Below, one piece after another: positions 17,739 to 27,254 of a stretch of DNA of 64,000 nt. The DNA is from Streptomyces griseoloalbus (GTDB lineage: Bacteria; Actinomycetota; Actinomycetes; Streptomycetales; Streptomycetaceae), in the NCBI GenBank assembly GCA_014650015.1, contig BMUD01000001.1:414197-478196 (forward strand). Reading direction: 5' to 3'. The position numbers and the translations under genes were made by a program. The notes under the pieces are model-generated. The model made no database searches. It was not told the origin of the DNA and saw nothing but the letters and a program-made list of their open reading frames with translations. Every line of letters starts with the position of its first letter. Position 1 is the first letter of the stretch.

Positions 17739-17790
17739 CCCCTTGGCACGGTTTGGCACGGTCCACGTCAAAGTGAACCGTGCCAAGGGG
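17739..17790. repeat. 15-base-arm inverted repeat between clpP2 and clpX
   Basis: CCCCTTGGCACGGTT (17739-17753) is the exact complement of AACCGTGCCAAGGGG (17776-17790). The left arm overlaps a tandem duplication of TTGGCACGGT (17743-17762), so there are three GGCACGGT half-sites. It can fold into a hairpin with a 22-base loop, ending clpP2 transcripts, or serve as an operator upstream of clpX. Confidence 0.75.
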
Positions 17791-17894
17791 GGCCCGGACG
17801 GGGGGCTCGGCAAGGTACCGTCGGACATAAGGCAGCACCAGGAGCCGCCGGACACGGATGTCCGGTCGTCTCCCAGGCGAAGGGGAAGCACACC

Positions 17895-19181
17895 GTGGCA
17901 CGCATCGGTGACGGCGGCGATCTGCTCAAGTGCTCGTTCTGCGGCAAGAGCCAGAAGCAGGTCAAGAAGCTCATCGCAGGGCCCGGTGTGTACATCTGCG
18001 ACGAGTGCATCGATCTCTGCAACGAGATCATCGAGGAAGAGCTCGCCGAGACCAGTGAGGTCCGCTGGGAGGAGCTGCCCAAGCCCCGCGAGATCTACGA
18101 GTTCCTCGAGGGCTACGTGGTCGGGCAGGAGTCGGCGAAGAAGGCCCTGTCCGTCGCCGTGTACAACCACTACAAGCGCGTCCAGGCCGGCGAGAACGGC
18201 GGCGCCGCCGGCCGCGACGACGCCATCGAGCTGGCGAAGTCCAACATCCTCCTGCTGGGCCCCACGGGCTCCGGCAAGACGCTGCTGGCACAGACCCTGG
18301 CCCGCATGCTGAACGTCCCCTTCGCGATCGCCGACGCCACGGCGCTCACCGAGGCGGGATACGTCGGCGAGGACGTCGAGAACATCCTGCTGAAGCTGAT
18401 CCAGGCGGCCGACTACGACGTCAAGAAGGCCGAGACCGGGATCATCTACATCGACGAGATCGACAAGGTCGCCCGCAAGAGTGAAAACCCGTCGATCACC
18501 CGTGACGTCAGCGGCGAGGGCGTACAGCAGGCCCTGCTGAAGATCCTCGAGGGCACCACGGCCTCGGTCCCGCCGCAGGGCGGCCGCAAGCACCCGCACC
18601 AGGAGTTCATCCAGATCGACACGACGAACGTGCTGTTCATCGTGGGCGGTGCCTTCGCCGGACTGGAGAAGATCATCGAGGGCCGGGCGGGCGCCAAGGG
18701 CATCGGCTTCGGCGCGACGATCCGCTCCAAGCGGGAGATGGAGTCCAAGGACCAGTTCGAGGAGGTCATGCCGGAGGACCTGGTCAAGTTCGGCATGATC
18801 CCCGAGTTCATCGGCCGTCTCCCGGTCATCACCTCGGTCCACAACCTCGACCGCGAGGCCCTGCTGCAGATCCTGGTCGAGCCGCGCAACGCGCTGGTCA
18901 AGCAGTACCAGCGCCTCTTCGAACTCGACGGTGTGGAGCTGGACTTCGAGCGCGAGGCGCTGGAGGCCATCGCCGACCAGGCCATCCTCCGCCAGACCGG
19001 CGCGCGCGGCCTGCGCGCCATCATGGAGGAAGTCCTCCAGGGCGTGATGTACGAGGTCCCGTCCCGCAAGGACGTGGCCCGCGTGGTCATCACGGCGGAC
19101 GTGGTCCTCTCCAACGTCAACCCGACCCTGATCCCGCGTGACGCGCGCGGCCGGGGGTCGGGGGAGCAGAAGACGGCGTAG
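17895..19181 (+). CDS. clpX: ClpX, ATP-dependent unfoldase of the Clp protease
   Basis: AAA+ unfoldase that recognises substrates and threads them into ClpP. The 428-residue protein has the N-terminal zinc domain (C13, C16, C35, C38), Walker A GPTGSGKT at 122-129, pore loop GYVG at 155-158, Walker B IIYIDEID at 183-190, the RKH loop and the ClpP-contacting GIGFG loop. GTG 17895 follows AAGGGGAAG. Its own upstream region contains a long inverted repeat, so it may be transcribed separately from clpP1-clpP2. A strong terminator follows. Confidence 0.98.
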   Translation: MARIGDGGDLLKCSFCGKSQKQVKKLIAGPGVYICDECIDLCNEIIEEELAETSEVRWEELPKPREIYEFLEGYVVGQESAKKALSVAVYNHYKRVQAGENGGAAGRDDAIELAKSNILLLGPTGSGKTLLAQTLARMLNVPFAIADATALTEAGYVGEDVENILLKLIQAADYDVKKAETGIIYIDEIDKVARKSENPSITRDVSGEGVQQALLKILEGTTASVPPQGGRKHPHQEFIQIDTTNVLFIVGGAFAGLEKIIEGRAGAKGIGFGATIRSKREMESKDQFEEVMPEDLVKFGMIPEFIGRLPVITSVHNLDREALLQILVEPRNALVKQYQRLFELDGVELDFEREALEAIADQAILRQTGARGLRAIMEEVLQGVMYEVPSRKDVARVVITADVVLSNVNPTLIPRDARGRGSGEQKTA

Positions 19182-19197
19182 GCCTGACGCATAGGAA

Positions 19198-19227
19198 GGC
19201 GCCCAGCGAATCCGCTGGGCGCCTTTT
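19198..19227 (+). terminator. clpX intrinsic terminator
   Basis: GGCGCCCAGCG-AATC-CGCTGGGCGCC followed by TTTT, 17 bases after the clpX stop. A classical Rho-independent terminator. Confidence 0.92.
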
Positions 19228-19279
19228 GCCTGGTGGCAGTGATTTCGGTCAGATCCCGCCGATCTGACTATTTTTATGC

Positions 19280-19510
19280 GTGACGGCGGCCGCAGGAGTC
19301 CTACCGCTGGTCGCAGCCTCACCTGCCAGCGCTTACGGACCTTCTTACGGTGAGCAGTACCTTGCTTCGAAGGACTACATCGTCGGATCGGGTGCGAAGG
19401 CTTCCTGCAAGTACGCGGGAAGTCCAGGGACCGCACCGATCTGCAGTGCGGGACTGATCAAGCTGGGCGTGAGGGACAACCACGCGATCCAGGCGTGTCG
19501 CGCGGTCTGA
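19280..19510 (+). CDS. Small secreted protein, possibly 5'-truncated remnant
   Basis: A 76-residue frame from GTG 19280. Residues 1-18 (AGVLPLVAASPASA) look like the hydrophobic core and AxA cleavage site of a signal peptide, but the basic n-region is missing and the in-frame stop at 19265-19267 prevents extension. The mature part has three cysteines (about 43, 55, 73). Codons such as CTA, CTT, GCT and TCG make it less GC-biased than its neighbours, suggesting transferred or decaying DNA. No ribosome site is visible. I do not recognise the family. Confidence 0.45.
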   Translation: MTAAAGVLPLVAASPASAYGPSYGEQYLASKDYIVGSGAKASCKYAGSPGTAPICSAGLIKLGVRDNHAIQACRAV

Positions 19511-19569
19511 GGTTTCCATCCGGCCGACATGCACTCACCTGCAGCCGGCCGTAGAGGATCACATGCAGT

Positions 19570-19605
19570 GAGGGGGTGCACGGCGAGCTCGCCGTGCACC
19601 CCCTC
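19570..19605. terminator. Perfect 36-base palindromic terminator
   Basis: GAGGGGGTGCACGGCGAG pairs exactly with CTCGCCGTGCACCCCCTC. It lies 14 bases past the stop of the minus-strand gene at 19619 and 60 bases past the small secreted frame, so it can serve both. Confidence 0.85.
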
Positions 19606-19618
19606 AAACCTTCTCGTT

Positions 19619-20593
19619 TCACACCTTGTCGCGGACCTCGTTGCGCAGCTTCGTGGTCATGTCCGCTGCGGCGTCCTTGGTGATGTCCTTGGTGTTGTCA
19701 CCGGGGGAGACGATCGCAATCGTGCTGTAGTCGGCCCAGGCGCAGAACCAGTTGGTCGTTTCCTTCTGGGTGAGGTCGTTGGTGCCCTTGCCCGCCTGGC
19801 ACTTCATCACCGCGCCGTCGATGTTGACCGACTCCGGCTCGCCGACCAGTTCGGACATGAGCCCCTTGCTCGAGCTTTCCTCGGTCTCCTTCTTGATGGA
19901 GGCGAAGATCTTGTCGAGCGCCGCTTCCGGATTCTCGACCTTGCCGTACGCGCCGATGAACGTCACGCCCTTGGCCGTAAGCAGCTCGGTCTTGTCCGGA
20001 ATGGTGGTGGGGTCCTGCGGGTCGTAGTTGCTGAAGTCGGCCGTGGAATATTGGGCGCCGACGGACTTGCCGTCCTTGATGCCGCCCTCGGCGAGGTCGT
20101 CCACCGTGTTGGAACTGGAGTCCTCGCCGCCGTCGCCTACGCGGGTGTACTCGCTGAGCACCGTTTCCGGCGCGGACAGCTTGTGCGCCCCGTCGTCCTC
20201 CAGGCCGCCCGCGCCGCCGCCTCCGCCGATCACGAAGTACGCGCCCACGCCGATCGCCGCCACGACCGCCACCGCGCCGATGATGATCCCGGCCTTCTTG
20301 CCGCCGCCGCCCGAGGCGGGCGGCTGGGGCGGCATGCCGTACTGGGGCTGGCCGTAGGGCGGCTGCTGACCGTACGGGGGCTGCTGACCGTAAGGAGGCT
20401 GCTGCGGCGGGACGCCCGGTTGGCCGGGCTGCTGCGGGTAGCCGTAGCCGGGCTGCTGAGGCGGGGGAGCCTGCTGAGGGTAGCCGTAGCCGGGTTGCGG
20501 AGCCTGCGGCTGCTGGCCGTAAGGACCCGGCTGGCCGTACGGTCCGGGCTGCTGGGGCTGCCCGCCGTACGGGCCCGGCTGGTTGTAGCTCAT
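19619..20593 (-). CDS. Pro/Gln/Tyr/Gly-rich single-span membrane protein
   Basis: A 324-residue protein with three parts: a cytoplasmic low-complexity region of about 90 residues built from PYGQ, PGYGYPQQ and QQPPYGQ repeats, one transmembrane helix (KKAGIIIGAVAVVAAIGVGAYFV), and an exported domain of about 205 residues with two cysteines (MKCQAG and WFCAW), likely a disulfide. Such architecture is common in Streptomyces membrane proteins of unknown role. ATG 20593 is preferred because GGAGGGGGAA lies just upstream; the longer frame adds unrelated residues. Divergent from valS. Function unknown. Confidence 0.85.
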   Translation of the reverse strand: MSYNQPGPYGGQPQQPGPYGQPGPYGQQPQAPQPGYGYPQQAPPPQQPGYGYPQQPGQPGVPPQQPPYGQQPPYGQQPPYGQPQYGMPPQPPASGGGGKKAGIIIGAVAVVAAIGVGAYFVIGGGGGAGGLEDDGAHKLSAPETVLSEYTRVGDGGEDSSSNTVDDLAEGGIKDGKSVGAQYSTADFSNYDPQDPTTIPDKTELLTAKGVTFIGAYGKVENPEAALDKIFASIKKETEESSSKGLMSELVGEPESVNIDGAVMKCQAGKGTNDLTQKETTNWFCAWADYSTIAIVSPGDNTKDITKDAAADMTTKLRNEVRDKV

Positions 20594-20719
20594 TACAGGG
20601 TTCCCCCTCCAGATGCTTATGTGCTGCTGACATCCTGACTCAGGCATGACCCGTTCAGGCCACCGGGTGCCGCACCGTTACAAAGGAAATCGCGTTTCGG
20701 GTCAGGGCTGTGACGCCTC

Positions 20720-20725
20720 TAAACT
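20720..20725 (+). promoter_or_regulatory. -10 element placing valS as leaderless
   Basis: TAAACT lies 7 bases before the GTG at 20733, so transcription would start at or next to the initiation codon. A poor -35 (TTCGGG around 20696) is 18 bases upstream. No ribosome-binding site precedes the GTG, agreeing with a leaderless mRNA. Confidence 0.55.
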
Positions 20726-20732
20726 GACCCCC

Positions 20733-23357
20733 GTGACCGAGAACTCTCAGCAGCCGCAACCAGCGCCCACGACCGAACTGCCGACCCAGTACGCGCCGGC
20801 CGATGTAGAGGGGCCGCTGTACGAGCGCTGGGTGGAGCGGGGTTACTTCGAGGCCGACGCCAAGAGCGACAAGCCTCCGTACACGGTCGTCATCCCGCCG
20901 CCGAACGTCACGGGCAGCCTGCACCTCGGGCACGCCTTCGAGCACACCCTCATCGACGCCCTGACGCGCCGCAAGCGGATGCAGGGTTTCGAGACGCTGT
21001 GGCAGCCCGGCATGGACCACGCCGGTATCGCCACGCAGAACGTCGTCGAGCGGGAGCTCGGCAAGGAGGGCAAGTCCCGCCACGACCTCGGCCGCGAGGC
21101 CTTCGTCGAGCGGGTCTGGCAGTGGAAAGGCGAGTCCGGCGGGCAGATCAGCGGACAGATGCGGCGCCTCGGTGACGGCGTCGCCTGGACGCGTGAGCGC
21201 TTCACCATGGACGAGGGCCTGTCCAGGGCCGTCCAGACCATCTTCAAGCGGCTCTACGACGACGAGCTGATCTACCGCGCCGAGCGCATCATCAACTGGT
21301 GCCCGCGCTGTCTGACCGCGATCTCCGACATCGAGGTCGACTACCAGGACGACGACGGCGAGCTCGTCTCCATGAAGTACGGCGACGGGGACGACACCAT
21401 CGTCGTCGCCACCACCCGCGCGGAGACCATGCTGGGTGACACGGCCGTCGCCGTTCACCCCGACGACGAGCGCTACAAGCACCTCGTCGGCAAGCTCATC
21501 AACCTGCCGCTGACGGACCGGTCCATCCCGGTCGTCGCCGACGAGCACGTCGACCCCGAGTTCGGCACCGGTGCCGTCAAGGTGACCCCGGCCCACGACC
21601 CGAACGACTTCGAGATCGGCCGGCGCCACGACCTGCCGTCCCTCACCGTGATGGACGAGCACGCCGTCATCACCGCGCACGGCCCCTTCCAGGGCCTGGA
21701 CCGCCTCGAGGCGCGCTCCGCCATCGTCGCCGCGCTGCGCGCCGAGGGCCGGATCGTCGCCGAGAAGCGGCCCTACGTCCACTCCGTCGGCCACTGCTCG
21801 CGCTGCAAGACCACCATCGAGCCGCGCCTGTCCATGCAGTGGTGGGTCAAGGTCGGCCCGCTGGCGAAGGCCGCCGGTGACGCGGTCCGCGACGGCCGCG
21901 TCAAGATCCACCCGCAGGAGATGGAGAAGCGGTACTTCGACTGGGTCGACAACCTCCACGACTGGTGCATCTCGCGGCAGTTGTGGTGGGGCCACCGCAT
22001 CCCGGTCTGGTACGGGCCGAACGGCGAGGTCGTCTGCGTCGGACCGGACGACGAGGCGCCGAGCGGCGAGGGCTGGCACCAGGACTCCGACGTCCTCGAC
22101 ACCTGGTTCTCCTCCGGCCTGTGGCCGTTCTCCACCCTCGGCTGGCCGGAACAGACCGAGTCGCTCGCGAAGTTCTACCCGAACTCCGTCCTGGTCACCG
22201 GCTACGACATCCTCTTCTTCTGGGTCGCCCGGATGATGATGTTCGGCCTGTACGCGATGGACGGCACCCCGCCGTTCCACACCATCGCCCTGCACGGCAT
22301 GGTCCGCGACCAGTTCGGCAAGAAGATGTCGAAGTCCTTCGGCAACGCGGTCAACCCGCTGGACTGGATGGACAAGTACGGCAGCGACGCCCTCCGCTTC
22401 ACGCTCGCGCGCGGCGCCAACCCGGGTGTCGACGTGCCGATCGGCGAGGACTGGGTCCAGGGCTCGCGCAACTTCGCCAACAAGATCTGGAACGCGACCC
22501 GCTTCGCGCTGATGAACGGCGCCACGGTCGAGGGCCCGCTGCCGGACGCGTCGAAGATGTCGTCCACCGACCGCTGGATCCTGTCCCGGCTGAACACGGT
22601 CGTCGCCGAAGTCGACGCGTACTACGACGACTTCCAGTTCGCCAAGCTGTCGGACGCGCTGTTCCACTTCGCCTGGGACGAGGTCTTCGACTGGTACGTC
22701 GAGCTGTCCAAGACCACCTTCCAGGCGGGCGGCGAACCGGCCGAGGTCAGCAAGCGCGTCCTCGGTGAGGTCCTCGACGTCACGCTGCGGCTGCTGCACC
22801 CGGTGGTCCCGTTCGTCACCGAGACGCTGTGGACGACCCTGACGGGCGGCGAGTCGGTGGTCGTCGCCGAGTGGCCGAAGGACAGCGGCTTCCGGGACGC
22901 CGACGCCGAGCGGGAGATCGCCACGCTCCAGTCGGTCATCACCGAGGTGCGCCGGTTCCGTGCCGACCAGGGTCTCCAGCCGGGGCAGCGGGTCCCGGCC
23001 CGGCTGACCCTCGGCGGTACGGAGCTCGCCGCCCACGAGCCGGCCATCCGGCAACTGCTGCGCCTCCAGCCGGAGGGCGACTCCTTCACCGCGACGGCGA
23101 CCCTCCCGGTCGGGGGCGTCGAGGTCGCCCTTGACCTGTCCGGTGTGATCGACGTGGCCGCCGAGCGGAAGCGACTCGCGAAGGACCTCGCCGCGGCGGA
23201 GAAGGAGAAGGCGCAGGCGACGGCGAAGCTCGGCAACGAGGCGTTCCTGGCGAAGGCGCCGGACCACGTCGTGGACAAGATCCGCACGAGGCTGGCCAAG
23301 GCGGAGGAGGACATCACCCGCATCCGGACCCAGCTGGAGCGCCTGCCCAGCGCCTGA
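20733..23357 (+). CDS. valS: Valyl-tRNA synthetase
   Basis: Class I aminoacyl-tRNA synthetase charging tRNA-Val. The 874-residue chain has the HIGH-type HLGH at 64-67 in [13 protein letters not shown], the editing domain with [15 protein letters not shown], and KMSKS at 531-535, followed by the anticodon-binding domain and the C-terminal coiled coil that is typical of ValRS ([18 protein letters not shown]). GTG 20733 gives VTENSQQPQ; an ATG 87 bases upstream would add unlikely residues. A hairpin follows the stop, and a membrane acyltransferase gene lies between it and folC. Confidence 0.98.
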   Translation: MTENSQQPQPAPTTELPTQYAPADVEGPLYERWVERGYFEADAKSDKPPYTVVIPPPNVTGSLHLGHAFEHTLIDALTRRKRMQGFETLWQPGMDHAGIATQNVVERELGKEGKSRHDLGREAFVERVWQWKGESGGQISGQMRRLGDGVAWTRERFTMDEGLSRAVQTIFKRLYDDELIYRAERIINWCPRCLTAISDIEVDYQDDDGELVSMKYGDGDDTIVVATTRAETMLGDTAVAVHPDDERYKHLVGKLINLPLTDRSIPVVADEHVDPEFGTGAVKVTPAHDPNDFEIGRRHDLPSLTVMDEHAVITAHGPFQGLDRLEARSAIVAALRAEGRIVAEKRPYVHSVGHCSRCKTTIEPRLSMQWWVKVGPLAKAAGDAVRDGRVKIHPQEMEKRYFDWVDNLHDWCISRQLWWGHRIPVWYGPNGEVVCVGPDDEAPSGEGWHQDSDVLDTWFSSGLWPFSTLGWPEQTESLAKFYPNSVLVTGYDILFFWVARMMMFGLYAMDGTPPFHTIALHGMVRDQFGKKMSKSFGNAVNPLDWMDKYGSDALRFTLARGANPGVDVPIGEDWVQGSRNFANKIWNATRFALMNGATVEGPLPDASKMSSTDRWILSRLNTVVAEVDAYYDDFQFAKLSDALFHFAWDEVFDWYVELSKTTFQAGGEPAEVSKRVLGEVLDVTLRLLHPVVPFVTETLWTTLTGGESVVVAEWPKDSGFRDADAEREIATLQSVITEVRRFRADQGLQPGQRVPARLTLGGTELAAHEPAIRQLLRLQPEGDSFTATATLPVGGVEVALDLSGVIDVAAERKRLAKDLAAAEKEKAQATAKLGNEAFLAKAPDHVVDKIRTRLAKAEEDITRIRTQLERLPSA

Positions 23358-23377
23358 CGGCCGAGACGGACCACCCG

Positions 23378-23412
23378 CGGCCCCCGACCGGAGACCTCCC
23401 GGCCGGGGGCCG
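23378..23412 (+). terminator. valS terminator
   Basis: CGGCCCCCGACCGG pairs with CCGGCCGGGGGCCG with one mismatch around a seven-base loop, 20 bases past the valS stop. Confidence 0.8.
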
Positions 23413-23502
23413 TTCACGTCGTGGTGGCCGGCGCGTAACCCGCCCGGGGGAACCTGCGGCTTCGCCCACCGCCAGGCCGACGCCCTCAGGAGCACCCCCA
23501 CG

Positions 23503-24552
23503 ATGCCCCGCACCGCGCCCCCGACCGCCGCACCGCCCGCCGCAGGAACCGCGCAGGGCAGACCCGGCCGGGACCGGCGGTACGACATCGACCTCCTGCG
23601 CGTCCTGTGCACCGCCGCCGTCGTGCTGGTGCACGCCTCCGGCGAGTTCATCGACGCCGGCCACCGTACGACCGGCGTCCTCGGCGACTCGGTCAGCCGG
23701 TTCGCCGTGCCCGTGTTCTTCGCGATGGCGGGCTGGTCGGCACTGGCGGGCTCGCCGGTGCGCGGCGACGCCCACCTCCTCACCCGGCTCGGACGGATCC
23801 TGCGCCCGATGGCGGTGTGGACGGCGGTCTATCTCCTCTGGCAGTACGTGGCGGGGCCACCCCTGAACGGCGGCGTCAAGGAGGCGGTACGGGCCCTCTT
23901 CGGCTCGGTGGAGGCCGCCTTCCACCTCTGGTACCTCTACGCCTACGTACCGCTGCTCCTGCTCCTCGGCGTCGCCGCGCTCGTCCTCCAGCGGCGCGCC
24001 ACGCCCCGCCGGTCGCTGCTGCTGCTCGCCGCGTTCGCCGTCGCACCGGCGGTCGTCGGGGACGCCCGGACCCTCACCGGGCTGCCGCTGCCCCCGTGGG
24101 ACTGGAGCGTGTCGCTGTCCTCCCTGGGTTACGCGGTGGCGGGCGCCGCCCTGCTCGCCGCCCGGCGGCTCGGCCCGCGCCCGCTGTGGATCGCGGCCGC
24201 CGCGGTCGCGCTCGTCGCCCTCACCCTGTACCAGTTCACCGTGCGGCACCCCGCCGCGTACGGGAGCGCGGCGGTGGCCGCGCTGACCTTCGCCGTGCTC
24301 GGCGCGGTGGCCGGGGTGCGGGTGCCCCAGAGGGTGCGGGCGGTGCTGGGGCGGCTGTCGGACGCGTCGTTCGGGACGTACCTGGTGCATCTGCTGTTCG
24401 TGATGCTGCTGGTCAGGCCGGTCGCGGAACGGGTCCCGCACGGGTTCGCGGCGCCCGTGGCGCTCGCCGTGACGGCGGTGGCCGCCGCCGCGCTGTCCTT
24501 CGCCGCGAGCGTCCTGTGGGGCCGGCTGGGGATGCGGAAATGGCTCGGCTGA
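23503..24552 (+). CDS. Membrane acyltransferase family 3 protein
   Basis: A 349-residue membrane protein. After a Pro/Ala-rich start, RRYDIDLLRVLCTAAVVLVHASG carries the conserved TM1 histidine of acyltransferase-3 proteins, followed by FAVPVFFAMAGWSAL and about ten hydrophobic segments, with SDASFGTYLVHLLF near the end, as in O-acetyltransferases of surface sugars. Substrate unknown. It begins with ATG at 23503, 90 bases past the valS terminator, and ends 55 bases before folC. Unrelated in sequence detail to the acyltransferase at 11775. Confidence 0.87.
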   Translation: MPRTAPPTAAPPAAGTAQGRPGRDRRYDIDLLRVLCTAAVVLVHASGEFIDAGHRTTGVLGDSVSRFAVPVFFAMAGWSALAGSPVRGDAHLLTRLGRILRPMAVWTAVYLLWQYVAGPPLNGGVKEAVRALFGSVEAAFHLWYLYAYVPLLLLLGVAALVLQRRATPRRSLLLLAAFAVAPAVVGDARTLTGLPLPPWDWSVSLSSLGYAVAGAALLAARRLGPRPLWIAAAAVALVALTLYQFTVRHPAAYGSAAVAALTFAVLGAVAGVRVPQRVRAVLGRLSDASFGTYLVHLLFVMLLVRPVAERVPHGFAAPVALAVTAVAAAALSFAASVLWGRLGMRKWLG

Positions 24553-24594
24553 CCCGGGGCACCGGGCCCGCCCGGCGCCGCCCGCGCCGCTCCG

Positions 24595-24600
24595 TAGACT
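24595..24600 (+). promoter_or_regulatory. -10 element placing folC as leaderless
   Basis: TAGACT ends 7 bases before the GTG at 24608, with no ribosome-binding site between them. Transcription would begin at the start codon. Confidence 0.5.
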
Positions 24601-24607
24601 GGGTACC

Positions 24608-26128
24608 GTGAGCGAGCGCCCAGAATCAGCAGGTCCCGACCCGGACGACACCTTTGACGAGTTCGCGGAGCTCGTCGAGGAGGAGACCCGCCGCGACCCC
24701 GACCTGGCGGTGATCGAGGCCGGCAGCCGCACCCTGCGCACGCAGGGCGGGCTGCCGCAGGCGGACGTACCCGCCCGCCCCGAGGACCCCGAGGTCGACA
24801 AGGCCCTGCGCGAGGTCGAGGCGGACCTCGCCACCCGCTGGGGCGAGACCAAGCTGGAGCCCTCCGTCAGCCGCATCTCCGCGCTGATGGACGTGCTGGG
24901 CGAGCCGCAGCGGTCGTACCCCTCGATCCACATCACCGGCACCAACGGCAAGACCTCCACCGCCCGCATGATCGAGGCCCTGCTCGGCGCCTTCGAGCTG
25001 CGCACCGGGCGGTACACCTCGCCGCACGTCCAGTCGATCACGGAGCGGATCAGCCTCGACGGGGCGCCGATCCCCGCCGAGCGGTTCGTGGAGACGTACC
25101 AGGACATCAAGCCGTACATCGAGATGGTCGACTCCCGGCAGGAGTACCGGCTGTCCTTCTTCGAAGTGCTGACCGGCATGGCGTATGCCGCCTTCGCGGA
25201 CGCGCCCGTGGACGTGGCCGTCGTCGAGGTCGGCATGGGCGGCAGCTGGGACGCGACCAATGTGATCGACGGGAGCGTCGCCGTGGTGACGCCGATCGAC
25301 CTCGACCACACCGACCGGCTCGGCAGCACACCCGGTGAGATCGCCGGCGAGAAGGCCGGCATCGTCAAGCCGGACGCCACGGTGATCATGGCCCAGCAGC
25401 CCGTCGACGCGGCGCAGGTCCTGCTGAAGAAGGCCGTCGAGGTCGACGCGACGGTGGCCCGGGAAGGCCTGGAGTTTGGCGTCGTCGCCCGGCAGGTCGC
25501 GGTCGGCGGCCAGCTGGTGACGCTGCGCGGACTCGGCGGCGAGTACCCCGAGGTGTATCTGCCGCTGCACGGCGCCCACCAGGCGCACAACGCGGCCGTG
25601 GCGCTCGCCGCCGTGGAGGCGTTCTTCGGTGTCGGCGCGGAGCGTGACGGGCAGCTCGACATGGACACCGTCCGCAAGGCCTTCGCCGCCGTCACCTCCC
25701 CGGGCCGGCTGGAGGTCGTGCGGCGCTCACCGACCGTCGTCCTGGACGCCGCCCACAACCCGGCGGGCGCGCGGGCGGCGGCCGAGGCGCTCGGGGAGGC
25801 GTTCCAGTTCAGCCGGCTCATCGGCGTGGTCGGCGCGAGCGGCGACAAGAACGTGCGCGGGCTGCTGGAGGCGTTCGAGCCGGTCTTCGCCGAGGTCGTC
25901 GTCACCCGCAACTCCAGCCACCGCGCGATGGACGCCGACGAGCTGGCCGCGATCGCCGTCGAGGTGTTCGGCGAGGACCGCGTCCAGGTCGAGCCGCGGC
26001 TGCCCGACGCGCTGGAGGCCGCGATCACGCTGGCCGAGGAGGAGGGCGAGTTCGCGGGCGGCGGTGTGCTCGTCACCGGTTCCGTCATCACCGTCGGCGA
26101 GGCCCGACTGCTCCTGGGGAGGGGCTGA
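24608..26128 (+). CDS. folC: Folylpolyglutamate synthase / dihydrofolate synthase
   Basis: Mur-ligase-like enzyme that adds glutamate to dihydropteroate or folates using ATP. The 506-residue protein has an acidic N-terminal extension of about 70 residues, then the P-loop GTNGKTST at 111-118, RTGRYTSPH, the DATNVI/HTDRLGST region and the C-terminal VVLDAAHNP motif. GTG 24608 follows a -10-like box directly (see that entry). The next gene begins 4 bases after its stop, indicating an operon with the DUF4233 gene and perhaps ndk. Confidence 0.96.
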   Translation: MSERPESAGPDPDDTFDEFAELVEEETRRDPDLAVIEAGSRTLRTQGGLPQADVPARPEDPEVDKALREVEADLATRWGETKLEPSVSRISALMDVLGEPQRSYPSIHITGTNGKTSTARMIEALLGAFELRTGRYTSPHVQSITERISLDGAPIPAERFVETYQDIKPYIEMVDSRQEYRLSFFEVLTGMAYAAFADAPVDVAVVEVGMGGSWDATNVIDGSVAVVTPIDLDHTDRLGSTPGEIAGEKAGIVKPDATVIMAQQPVDAAQVLLKKAVEVDATVAREGLEFGVVARQVAVGGQLVTLRGLGGEYPEVYLPLHGAHQAHNAAVALAAVEAFFGVGAERDGQLDMDTVRKAFAAVTSPGRLEVVRRSPTVVLDAAHNPAGARAAAEALGEAFQFSRLIGVVGASGDKNVRGLLEAFEPVFAEVVVTRNSSHRAMDADELAAIAVEVFGEDRVQVEPRLPDALEAAITLAEEEGEFAGGGVLVTGSVITVGEARLLLGRG

Positions 26129-26132
26129 CACC

Positions 26133-26483
26133 GTGCGTACGCTCTGCGCCTCGACGCTGATCGGCGAGTTCTTCATCATCGGATTCGCCGGGCTGGTCGC
26201 GATGAAGGACCCGGACCTGGCCACCGCCACGGTGTGGACGGTCTGCGGTGTCGCGATGTTCCTGTCGGTGGCCCTGTGCGGGGTGATCACCCGGCCCGGC
26301 GGGGTGGCCCTCGGCTGGGCGTTCCAGATCGCCCTCGTCGCCTCCGGTGTGTTCGTCCCGCTGATGTTCTTCATGGGCGTGCTCTTCGCGGTGCTGTGGT
26401 GGGCATCGGTGCACTTCGGCCGGAAGGTGGACGAAGCGAAGGCCCGTTTCGCCGCCGCCGCCGACCGGCCTGACGCTGCGTGA
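26133..26483 (+). CDS. DUF4233-type membrane protein
   Basis: A 116-residue protein with four hydrophobic segments ([65 protein letters not shown]) and a charged C-terminus. This is the small membrane protein regularly found between folC and ndk in actinomycetes, the DUF4233 family, of unknown function. GTG 26133 lies 4 bases after the folC stop, with GGGGAGGGG overlapping the folC end, so translation is probably coupled. Confidence 0.85.
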   Translation: MRTLCASTLIGEFFIIGFAGLVAMKDPDLATATVWTVCGVAMFLSVALCGVITRPGGVALGWAFQIALVASGVFVPLMFFMGVLFAVLWWASVHFGRKVDEAKARFAAAADRPDAA

Positions 26484-26548
26484 CAGCTGCCCCGACACGC
26501 CCGGTAACCTCATCTCCCCGCACAACTTCACGCACAAGGAGCTCCGTC

Positions 26549-26962
26549 GTGACCCAGCGCACCCTCGTCCTGCTCAAGCCCGACGCGGTCCGTCGCGGCC
26601 TGACCGGCGAGATCATCAGCCGTATCGAGCGCAAGGCCGGCTGGCGGATCACGGCGCTGGAGCTGCGCACCCTGGACCAGGACACGCTGGAGCAGCACTA
26701 CGGCGAGCACAAGGGCAAGCCGTTCTACGAGCCGCTGGTGGAGTTCATGGCCTCCGGCCCGGTCGTGGCGATGATCGTCGAGGGGGAGCGGGTCATCGAG
26801 GGAGTGCGCCAACTGGCCGGTCCCACCGACCCGATCGCCGCCGCGCCGGGCTCGATCCGCGGCGACTTCGGTGTGATCGTCCGGGAGAACCTGATCCACG
26901 CCTCCGACTCCGAGGAGTCCGCCGAGCGTGAGGTGAAGATCTTCTTCCCCGGTCGCGCGTAA
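26549..26962 (+). CDS. ndk: Nucleoside diphosphate kinase
   Basis: Transfers the gamma phosphate between nucleoside triphosphates and diphosphates through a phosphohistidine. The 137-residue protein starts [17 protein letters not shown] and has the active-site histidine H117 in ENLIHASDS, with normal length for the family. GTG 26549 follows AAGGAG at 26536-26541. Same direction as folC and the DUF4233 gene; ends at a terminator before mreB. Confidence 0.97.
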   Translation: MTQRTLVLLKPDAVRRGLTGEIISRIERKAGWRITALELRTLDQDTLEQHYGEHKGKPFYEPLVEFMASGPVVAMIVEGERVIEGVRQLAGPTDPIAAAPGSIRGDFGVIVRENLIHASDSEESAEREVKIFFPGRA

Positions 26963-27018
26963 CCTCGCGGATAACGATCACGTCGCGGCCGCGTTCAGCG
27001 CGTTTGCCGTCTGTCGGA

Positions 27019-27050
27019 TGGTCTGGGGGCTTTGCCCCCGGGCCATTTTT
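27019..27050 (+). terminator. ndk intrinsic terminator
   Basis: A 12-base-pair stem (TGGTCTGGGGGC / GCCCCCGGGCCA, three G-U pairs) with a TTT loop and a run of five T. Lies 57 bases after ndk. The remaining spacer to 27254 must contain the mreB promoter. Confidence 0.9.
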
Positions 27051-27254
27051 GGCATATGCACGGCGTTCGGGGGAACGGATGCCCCCGATGGCCCGTCTCC
27101 ACAAGCAGGGGCGCACGCCATCTGATGACAATGGCGAAGACCCTCGCGCGGTGTTCGCGAAGGCGCGTCTACCATGGAAGCCTTCACGTCACCGCACCCA
27201 CCTCGCCAACCTGAAAAGCCCTCAAAAGCTTGTGGGGAGGCCAGACGAATCCTG

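Noticed and set aside
17743-17762. Sigma-54 type promoter (TTGGCAC... pattern) upstream of clpX
   Set aside because: No TGC element at the right distance, and Streptomyces lacks sigma-54; the pattern is explained by the duplicated half-site.
16011-19436. An 1141-codon minus-strand open frame over the clp genes
   Set aside because: Antisense to ClpP1, ClpP2 and ClpX, which carry full catalytic motifs.
20594-20732. T-box or riboswitch before valS
   Set aside because: The spacer is only 139 bases, the -10 box places the transcript start at the GTG, and no specifier stem or T-box sequence is visible.
20655-26091. Minus-strand open frames of 1042 and 925 codons over valS and folC
   Set aside because: Composition is typical of the complement of GC-rich genes; no motifs recognised.
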